A DNA stretch of 64,000 nt from UBA1161 sp002311745 (GTDB taxonomy: Bacteria > Planctomycetota > Phycisphaerae > Tepidisphaerales > Tepidisphaeraceae): NCBI GenBank assembly GCA_050018415.1, contig JBEKAB010000001.1, positions 124,001 through 188,000 of the forward strand, in the 5' to 3' direction. Shown one piece after another: positions 16,343-21,805 of this stretch. Below the pieces are notes generated by a model. The model did no database searches. It worked only from the letters and a program-made list of their open reading frames with translations, and was not told the DNA's origin. Numbering within the stretch: position 1 is the first letter of the stretch; each line of letters begins with the position of its first letter. The translations under genes were made by a program, and so were the position numbers.

Positions 16343-16981
16343 ATGGAAGATGCCCCCGACGCACCCGGCACACCCGGCAACCCCGGCGATCAGCCGCGCG
16401 ACAACCCGCAGCCGGACAATCCCCAGGATTCCGGCGCCTTCACGCAGCAATTCCAGCATCAGCCCGTTTCGGCGCGTGTCCCCGAGCGAGTGCTGCGTGG
16501 CGTCACCAGCACCGGCGTCGTCGTCCTGGACACCCCCAACGAATTCGTGATTGACTTCATGCAGGGCCTGGTTCGCCCCTTCCAGATCGTCGCCCGCGTG
16601 GTGGTCTCACCGATGCTGATGGAGCAGCTCATTCACGTTGTGGGCGACAACCTGGAAAAGTACACCAAGAACTTCGGCCCGCCCAAGCCGCTGCCCAAGC
16701 CCCCGCAACGCCGGCCGAGCATTGCCGAGATCTACGAAAACTTCAAACTCCCGGACGAGCTGCTCAGCGGCGGCTACGCCAACAATCTTCGCGTCGGCCA
16801 TTCCCCGGCCGAGTTCTTCTTCGATTTCATCACCGATTTTTACCCCACCGCGGCCGTTTCCACGCGAGTCTTCATGGCCCCTCCGCACGTGCCGCGTTTG
16901 CTGGACACCCTGAAGATGGCCCTGGACCAATCCCGCAAACGCCAACCGCCCGCGCCCCCGCCCGAGCCGACGTCCCCGTAA
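16343..16981 (+). CDS. DUF3467-family protein with two tandem repeats
   Basis: 212 residues from ATG 16343; GTG 16286 in frame is an alternative. After a Pro/Gly/Asp-rich N-terminus come two copies of the short DUF3467 pattern. The first is VVLDTPNEFVIDFMQ, then VVVSPMLMEQLIHVVGDNL; the second is VGHSPAEFFFDFITDF, then VFMAPPHVPRLLDTLKMAL. Most family members have one copy of about 100 residues. The function is unknown. It follows mutL by 67 bases on the same strand. Confidence 0.7.
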   Translation: MEDAPDAPGTPGNPGDQPRDNPQPDNPQDSGAFTQQFQHQPVSARVPERVLRGVTSTGVVVLDTPNEFVIDFMQGLVRPFQIVARVVVSPMLMEQLIHVVGDNLEKYTKNFGPPKPLPKPPQRRPSIAEIYENFKLPDELLSGGYANNLRVGHSPAEFFFDFITDFYPTAAVSTRVFMAPPHVPRLLDTLKMALDQSRKRQPPAPPPEPTSP

Positions 16982-17342
16982 TGCGGTTATCCGATGGCCC
17001 GGCCGAGAATTGCAATCGATGCAATCATGTTTTGGCTGGTTTGTTGCCCGCGATGCTGCACAATCACATCGCACGGCAGGAGCAGGATTTGTGCGCTGGG
17101 TGCAAATTCACTATCGCGCAAGGAACGAAACACAACCTTGGCGGAGGTGGGTACTTACGCAACATTTTGCTTATGATTTTTCAAGAAAAATTTTCCCCGG
17201 GCGCTCGGACCGAACTGGAAGTGAGATTAGCGAAGCGGTTTTTGGCGCAATATCGCCGTTTTGGGCCGTAAGTCGTGCGGCGAACGGCCCGGAAAATAGG
17301 CCGAAAACGCGTAAGCCATTGTCTCCATTTTGGTTACGTTCC

Positions 17343-17368
17343 AAAAAGGGGTCCTGACCCCCTTTTTT
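17343..17368. terminator. intrinsic terminator-like hairpin
   Basis: AAAAAGGGG, a loop of seven bases, then CCCCTTTTTT: a nine-base stem followed by a T-run on the plus strand and, by symmetry, on the minus strand. It could act in both directions. No gene ends immediately before it, so it may belong to a decayed gene. Confidence 0.55.
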
Positions 17369-17437
17369 ATCAACACAAGTGTATTGGTAGCAACTTATTG
17401 CGCGCTAGAGAGAGCGCAACGAACCAGTCAGTGGTCA

Positions 17438-17489
17438 CGTAAGATATTGGATGGGTTTGGGTTACGAGAAAATTTTGAAAGACCTTCAC
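17438..17489 (+). repeat. dispersed 52-base repeat, copy A
   Basis: Starts CGTAAG and ends ACCTTCAC. It matches 58581-58632 without gaps at 43 of 52 positions. Translated in the frame shared by both copies it gives RKILDGFGLRENFERPS here and RKLLAGFGLGEKFGKPS in the other copy, so the similarity is also at peptide level. Here it lies 122 bases upstream of the YgiT zinc-finger gene. Confidence 0.6.
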
Positions 17490-17511
17490 GCGCGTGCCGC
17501 CTCTGGGGGCG

Positions 17512-17560
17512 CTGCGCTGCGCGAGAGGAGGAGAACAGTGGACAGGTGAACAGTAGACGG
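17512..17560 (+). repeat. decayed AGTAGAACAGTAGA-type repeat, copy 1
   Basis: GCTGCGCTGCGCGAGAGGAG is followed by GAACAGTGGACAGGTGAACAGTAGACG. Related strings occur at 21019-21058 and 62275-62324. All three sit in accessory or boundary regions. Confidence 0.45.
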
Positions 17561-17610
17561 GTACTACCGCAGCCTTCGACTCTGACGCTCAGGCTCGAAG
17601 AAAGATCGCC

Positions 17611-17826
17611 ATGCTGAAGATCAAGACATGTCCAACGTGCGGTAGCCGCAGGATTCGGCTGGTAGTGGGGGATTATCACGGCAATTTCCGTGGCAAGCAG
17701 TACGTCGCCCGGTACGTTGAACACCATGGATGTCCCAACTGCGGCGAGAAACTCTTTGACCCCGAAGCCATGCGCCGCATTGAATCATCCCGCCCAGGCC
17801 ACAAGCGCAAGACCCGCGTAGCGTGA
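17611..17826 (+). CDS. YgiT-type zinc finger protein, solitary
   Basis: 71 residues. CPTCGS (Cys8, Cys11) and CPNCGEKLFDPEA (Cys41, Cys44) form the two-knuckle zinc site of the YgiT/MqsA N-terminal domain. The MqsA C-terminal helix-turn-helix is missing and the tail is basic (RRIESSRPGHKRKTR). Relatives are usually antitoxins next to a DUF4258 or MqsR-type toxin; no toxin frame is seen on either side here. It could be an orphan antitoxin or a decayed half of a module; a related module is intact at 21269-21804. Confidence 0.75.
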   Translation: MLKIKTCPTCGSRRIRLVVGDYHGNFRGKQYVARYVEHHGCPNCGEKLFDPEAMRRIESSRPGHKRKTRVA

Positions 17827-18165
17827 TCGACTTGCCCCGCGTTTTCCGTCATTTTGAGTGCGGGCACCGTACCCGAGACGAAACTCAAGGCTTTTCTGAT
17901 TTCATTCGGCAGTCTGAGTATTTACCCGTCAGCGTGGAATTGTTGTGAAATGAAGCGGCGCTTGATCTAACCCATTGTCAAGCGTTAGTGTCTACAATGG
18001 TGGGAAGGGTGCTGCTCTCGGCTGATTTACCCAAATCCCAGAATGCTTTTGAGTTGCCGGTTGAAGTCTTTGCGGAACTATTGCTCCGGAAGCCGCTTTT
18101 GTGCGATGTGGGGGGCGTTTGGTTTCGCATAAGCGGACGAAAGTCAAATTGAGGGAGGAGGCTTG
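17827..18165. other. intergenic region upstream of the exported protein
   Basis: About 340 bases, AT-richer than the housekeeping flanks, with no gene seen. It ends in a strong ribosome site, GAGGGAGGAG at 18151-18160, for the next gene. No promoter could be chosen with confidence. Confidence 0.4.
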
Positions 18166-20076
18166 ATGTCGCGCAAAAAGTTCGGATCACACACGACTCA
18201 ATTGGGTTCGGTTGCCGTTGCCCTTACGCTGGTGCTGGGCGCTGCACTTGCTGTTTCCGCAGATCAATCGTCCCCTGGGACCGCTGCGCCCGAGGTGTCA
18301 GTAGTCATGCAAGACGGATCAGTGCTGATCGGTCACTTCCAAGTAACAAAGGTGGAGATCACGACGAAATATGGAACTCAAGAAATGACCGCAACGGACA
18401 TCGTCGGATTCGGGGATGGTCAATTCGTGTTAAGCGACGGAACTAAACTCAAGGGGCGAATAGGCACTGAAAGAATCACGCTTGTCACCTTGCATGGTGA
18501 TATTGGACTACCGAGCGCGGAAATCAAAACTATTGATGTTAAGAATCCCACAATTGCGCCGAATGGGTCAGGTGCTGCGCAGATTTCGCCGGCAGCCACT
18601 CAACCCGTCGCCGCGACAGCAAACGCGCCTAACGGGCTCTATGAACAGCCTGCCTGGAAGCAACTACAGGGAGCTTGGGCCTGTATGCACCTAGTTGGGT
18701 CACGGCCATGGGAAGCCATCGTCACGCTTACTCTTGGCGGGGATGGCAGCGTTGATTTGACGGAGAAGTGCGAAATATTCAGTGGGGGAAAAAAGCAATA
18801 TACCGGAAAATGGAAGCTCGATGAAGCCAATTATTTAGTGGTAGAATTTGCTCCGGGCAATAACGTACGGCCTCCCGTCCGCGGCAAGCCAACCGTAGAC
18901 AGATCGTGGCTGCACTTGTCCTATGATGACGGTTCTGCGACTGATACATTCGTTCGGGTCGGTGCGGATGGCGTGCCGTTGGAACCACCGCCACAGGATG
19001 GTCTTACCATCCTCGACGGTGAAGCGGTTCTCACGGCATATATGAGGTTTGCAAGCCACTGCAGCATCTCACCCCAATTCCATGGAGCGTATGGGGCCAG
19101 TCTCGCGACGAGTCTTGTGCAAACTGTTTTCGGAACCTACGTTCTTCAATGCCACAACGTTTACTATCGCGTGGGAACCATCCGCATCGAAGAGGCGGAC
19201 AGACTGAACGGCGTCGAGTGGAAGGGGCGCGTATCGTTCTACGCCGCTGCCACGCGAACGTTGGGTAAGCCCAAAGGTGCTCGCTCGTGGAAACAGGGCA
19301 CGTGGGCGAATTGGACGACTCGCGACAGTCCAATTTGGAATTATGACCTGACCAAACGAAAAGATCGGGGCTGGGAGGTTGCTTTTGGCGGCGGGCCAGA
19401 GCCTCTTTATGAGGAAGGTTCCGTCGCACCTATCTCCGAAGATGCACTTCCTCCGAGCGGATCAGGAGGCGGCAACGCGGGCCAATCGATAACCCAGCCG
19501 GGCTCCGGGGCGCCACCATCTACTCCATCGTTGACTAGGGCGACTACGGCACCGGACGCGACCGACCCCAGCCAAGCGTTCAAGGATCGTTTAGCTCGCC
19601 CAGGCGCGCCGCCAACCCAACCCGACTTGACTTATGCCAACACCACGTCCGGGGTCACCGTTCAATATCCTGCGGATTTTCAGACAGGCAAGCGGCGCGG
19701 AGCAGTAGTGTTTTTTGGATCGCCATGGACGGGTGATAGCAATAAGCCGCCTGTGGAAATTGTCGTTAGCTACAATACATTGCCCCCTGGCAGACAGATG
19801 GACTTGGATCAGTTATATCACAACACCATCGCGCCGATTCAACACATCGATCCAAATGCCACATGCTCCGATCCGGTGCGCACGACTTTGGCGGGCACGG
19901 ATGCCTACGGTTTTACTATGGACTACCAGGTCCGCGGACGAAAGATGCGTGACGCGGCGATCATCTCATTGAGGCAAGGGAAGGTGCTGGGTGTGGTGTT
20001 CAACGCTACACCTCAGACATTCGACCAGTATTGGGATGATTTCAAGCGCGTATGCGATTCCTGCCAAGTTCAATAA
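18166..20076 (+). CDS. large exported protein of unknown function
   Basis: 636 residues from ATG 18166, five bases after GAGGGAGGAG (TTG 18163 is the alternative). A signal peptide is visible (LGSVAVALTLVLGAALAVSADQ). Residues 40-130 hold repeats of a short beta pattern (VVMQDGSVLIGHFQVTKVEI; FVLSDGTKLKGRIGTERITL), the 'DG..l.G.i....i...t..G' type common in planctomycete exported proteins. Residues 165-235 recall lipocalin-like domains (LQGAWACMHLVGSRPW). A low-complexity Pro/Ser/Thr linker (about 435-485) precedes a C-terminal globular part (TSGVTVQYPADFQTGKR). Codon use is clearly more AT-rich than in neighbouring housekeeping genes, which suggests horizontal origin. Confidence 0.7.
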   Translation: MSRKKFGSHTTQLGSVAVALTLVLGAALAVSADQSSPGTAAPEVSVVMQDGSVLIGHFQVTKVEITTKYGTQEMTATDIVGFGDGQFVLSDGTKLKGRIGTERITLVTLHGDIGLPSAEIKTIDVKNPTIAPNGSGAAQISPAATQPVAATANAPNGLYEQPAWKQLQGAWACMHLVGSRPWEAIVTLTLGGDGSVDLTEKCEIFSGGKKQYTGKWKLDEANYLVVEFAPGNNVRPPVRGKPTVDRSWLHLSYDDGSATDTFVRVGADGVPLEPPPQDGLTILDGEAVLTAYMRFASHCSISPQFHGAYGASLATSLVQTVFGTYVLQCHNVYYRVGTIRIEEADRLNGVEWKGRVSFYAAATRTLGKPKGARSWKQGTWANWTTRDSPIWNYDLTKRKDRGWEVAFGGGPEPLYEEGSVAPISEDALPPSGSGGGNAGQSITQPGSGAPPSTPSLTRATTAPDATDPSQAFKDRLARPGAPPTQPDLTYANTTSGVTVQYPADFQTGKRRGAVVFFGSPWTGDSNKPPVEIVVSYNTLPPGRQMDLDQLYHNTIAPIQHIDPNATCSDPVRTTLAGTDAYGFTMDYQVRGRKMRDAAIISLRQGKVLGVVFNATPQTFDQYWDDFKRVCDSCQVQ

Positions 20077-20096
20077 GTAGAGGCGCCGACAGATTT

Positions 20097-20306
20097 TCAC
20101 CGGCGATCACGTTTGCCGGCGGATTCCTGCTGGGGGCCGCGGGGGATGAAATCGAACTTGTAGCGATCGCCAAGCTGGACGCGCGTTAAGTGGATGATTT
20201 CCTGCGTGTGGCCGTTGAAATGAGACACGCCATCGGCGTCGGCAACGGGCGACTTATGCGCTCGGGCCGAACCGCCGATAACACTGGATGCGGTGCTAGC
20301 AATATG
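20097..20306 (-). pseudogene. orphan C-terminal reading frame
   Basis: On the minus strand the frame is open for 70 codons between TAG (20307-20309) and TGA (20097-20099). It has no ATG, GTG or TTG near its start. It reads protein-like (HFNGHTQEIIHLTRVQLGDR, YKFDFIPRGPQQ), with codon use typical of coding DNA. It resembles the C-terminus of a lost gene, comparable to the ilvD and mutS remnants nearby, but I do not recognise the family. Confidence 0.35.
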
Positions 20307-20312
20307 CTAGCA
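20294..20312. promoter_or_regulatory. paired palindromic operator-like site upstream of vapBC
   Basis: TGCTAGCA, three bases, TGCTAGCA: two copies of a perfect 8-base palindrome 30 bases before the antitoxin start. FitA/VapB ribbon-helix-helix antitoxins bind paired inverted repeats at their own promoter, so this is the probable autoregulatory operator. It is inferred from symmetry and position. Confidence 0.65.
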
Positions 20313-20341
20313 TCACGCCGCTTGACAATAAGGAGTGAACG

Positions 20342-20566
20342 ATGCCCGGTATCTTCGTGCGAGGTTTGAAGGCCAAAACGGTCCGGCAGCTTAAGGATCG
20401 GGCCAGGCGCAATGGGCGATCCCTCCAAAGCGAAGCCAAGCTGCTGATCGAGCAGTCCGCGGGGTCTGACGACGTTCGGATTTTGCTGGACCGATGGAAG
20501 CAGCGATTCGCCGGCCGGAAATTCTCATCCAGCGCAGGCTTGATACGCGAGGACCGCGCCCGATGA
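20342..20566 (+). CDS. vapB: FitA-like ribbon-helix-helix antitoxin
   Basis: 74 residues. IFVRGLKAKTVRQLKDRARR and SLQSEAKLLIEQSA form the ribbon and two helices of the FitA/plasmid-stability type of VapB. The tail would wrap the toxin (residues 45-74). AGGAG lies six bases upstream of ATG. The stop overlaps the next start as ATGA, so translation with the toxin is coupled. A TGCTAGCA paired site lies upstream. Confidence 0.88.
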   Translation: MPGIFVRGLKAKTVRQLKDRARRNGRSLQSEAKLLIEQSAGSDDVRILLDRWKQRFAGRKFSSSAGLIREDRAR

Positions 20567-20985
20567 AATCCTGCGTCGTCGATGCCAGCGCGGTGGCCGC
20601 CGCCTTCTTTCCTGAGCAACAGACTCAGGCCGCGCGCAAGCTCTTGGTCCGCCGGGGGCCGCTGCTGGCGCCGGACCTGATTTACTGCGAATTGACCAAC
20701 GTCATCTGGAAGCGTTGGCGTCGAAATGAAATCGATGCGGCTGATGCCGGGCAGCTCCTGGACGATTTTCTGAGCTTGCCCCTGCAGGTATCGCCATCGG
20801 CCGGACTTGTCGATGCGGCCTTGCGGCTAGCGATTCGGACCGAGCGAACCGTCTACGATTGTCTGTATTTGGCCCTGGCGATAAGGGAAGAAGGGGTCAT
20901 GGTTTCCGCGGACCGCCGTTTGGTGAACTCGTTGTCGAGCACTCCCTTGCGTGATTACATTGCCTGGATCGGCGAGTATGTCTGA
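20563..20985 (+). CDS. vapC: PIN-domain toxin VapC
   Basis: 140 residues from ATG 20563. The acidic metal-binding residues of PIN nucleases are visible: Asp7 (CVVDASA), Glu43 (IYCELTNV), Asp99 (TVYDCLYLALA) and Asp117 (VSADRRLV). VapC toxins cut specific RNAs, often tRNA or the sarcin-ricin loop, when freed from VapB. The ATGA overlap with vapB is the classic arrangement. The gene ends about 90 bases from the mutS 3' remnant. Confidence 0.9.
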   Translation: MKSCVVDASAVAAAFFPEQQTQAARKLLVRRGPLLAPDLIYCELTNVIWKRWRRNEIDAADAGQLLDDFLSLPLQVSPSAGLVDAALRLAIRTERTVYDCLYLALAIREEGVMVSADRRLVNSLSSTPLRDYIAWIGEYV

Positions 20986-21018
20986 ATTGCACCGTCGGGG
21001 GCCGCACGCGAGTCGCGT

Positions 21019-21058
21019 GAGAGCAGTAGAACAGTCGAGCAATAGAACAGTAGAACGA
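21019..21058 (+). repeat. AGTAGAACAGTAGA-type repeat, copy 2
   Basis: GAGAGCAGTAGAACAGTCGAGC followed by AATAGAACAGTAGAACGAG: four imperfect units of an AGTAGAAC motif. It lies between vapC and the mutS remnant. See also 17512-17560 and 62275-62324. Confidence 0.5.
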
Positions 21059-21076
21059 GCCGGAATTCTCTATTGC

Positions 21077-21182
21077 TCAACGGCTCTGTTTCTCCTTTAG
21101 CTTGCGCAGCAAATCGAACGCCTGCATGGGCGTGAGCTGATCCAGATTCACTTCCGCCAATTCCTGCGCAATCTGGTGGGCG
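21077..21182 (-). pseudogene. orphan 3' end of a second mutS copy
   Basis: Minus-strand frame ending at TGA (21077-21079). It encodes the last 35 or so residues of MutS: AHQIAQELAEVNLDQL, TPMQAFDLLRKLKEKQSR. Over 87 bases it matches the intact mutS end (from 21831) with 8 mismatches (91%). The two differ in the last few residues (KLKEKQSR versus KLREKMRSQS). Homology ends abruptly at about 21182. It lies 0.6 kb downstream of mutS in the same orientation, beyond the DUF4258/YgiT pair, and has no start of its own. Confidence 0.88.
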
Positions 21183-21268
21183 ATGGCGACCTCTCGAGTT
21201 TCCCCTTGAACTGCCCGGGCAGGATCGCGAAATGCCAGAGCCAACGGTCCAGCCGATCAAATCACGCC

Positions 21269-21496
21269 CTATGCGGCAAACTCGTATACGGGCGTCTGCA
21301 CGGTTCTGGCGGGCTTGCGCTCGCCGCGCACAATCGCATGGATGCGCTCGACGGTCTGGGGTGAGAAGAACTGTTCGCCCGTCTCAACGCAGACCCGGGC
21401 GGGAACGTGCTCGATGACGATGATTCGGCCATCCGTTTCCACGGTATAGGTCACTTCTCTGTCTTCCATCGTCTCGCTTGGCCGCTGCTCGTTCAT
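21269..21496 (-). CDS. YgiT-type antitoxin-like protein without a complete zinc site
   Basis: 75 residues from ATG 21494-21496. This start overlaps the TGA of the DUF4258 gene as ATGA; an upstream in-frame extension exists but is less likely. VIEHVPARVCVETGEQFFSP is the YgiT-type C-terminal half (the usual 'vPa.vC..CGE.f...'), but the second cysteine is Thr and the N-terminal CxxC is absent. It probably cannot bind zinc in the usual way. The partner upstream is a DUF4258 protein, the standard toxin of this pairing. Confidence 0.75.
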   Translation of the reverse strand: MNEQRPSETMEDREVTYTVETDGRIIVIEHVPARVCVETGEQFFSPQTVERIHAIVRGERKPARTVQTPVYEFAA

Positions 21497-21804
21497 GGCT
21501 TCCTCGTGCGGAAATCGATCCATTGATCCGGATCGGGTTCGTAAAGTGTAACTATTTTAAGGATCGGATGCGAGGGATAGCTGATTTGAATGTGCAGGGC
21601 CCGACCATCGTCGGTTCGACCAAAAACCAGACAGCTCGGCCCATACTTGTCCTTCGGATAATCTTCTATCACGGCGCCCGCCGCGACGGCTTGACGAATC
21701 TCCGCCACCGATATGCTGCGCCGAATTGTTTGATCAACTGCGTGCCGCGAGAATTCGAACTCATCGCGGAGGAACTTTGCTCGGATATCGTCAATCAAAG
21801 ACAT
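21493..21804 (-). CDS. DUF4258-domain putative toxin
   Basis: 103 residues: FSRHAVDQTIRRSISVAEIR, IEDYPKDKYGPSCLVFG, LHIQISYPSHPILKIVTLYE. These match DUF4258, whose members pair with YgiT zinc-finger antitoxins in presumed toxin-antitoxin modules. It begins one base after the mutS stop, so it is likely read from the mutS transcript, and overlaps its partner by four bases. The pair lies between the real mutS end and a duplicate mutS end, so it was probably inserted. Confidence 0.8.
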   Translation of the reverse strand: MSLIDDIRAKFLRDEFEFSRHAVDQTIRRSISVAEIRQAVAAGAVIEDYPKDKYGPSCLVFGRTDDGRALHIQISYPSHPILKIVTLYEPDPDQWIDFRTRKP

Positions 21805-21805
21805 T

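Larger units (their letters stand above)
16982..17610. other. 630-base non-coding, AT-richer stretch with repeats
   Basis: No convincing gene. The 96-codon frame at 16981-17271 has no ribosome site, no conserved look and overlaps the end of the DUF3467 gene. The stretch holds a terminator-like hairpin (17343-17368), a dispersed repeat (17438-17489) and a decayed AGTAGAAC-type repeat (17512-17560). It marks the left edge of an accessory island that runs to mutS. Confidence 0.5.

Noticed and set aside
14758..16380. 540-codon minus-strand frame
   Set aside because: Opposite mutL; Gly/Asp/Gln-rich shadow.
16981..17271. 96-codon frame after the DUF3467 gene
   Set aside because: No ribosome site, overlaps the preceding stop, and no conserved look; two cysteine pairs (CNRC, CAGC) were noted but their context is not a known finger.
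20322..20327. TTGACA as a -35 box before vapB
   Set aside because: It lies only 15 bases before the start codon, too close to drive a normal transcript of this gene.
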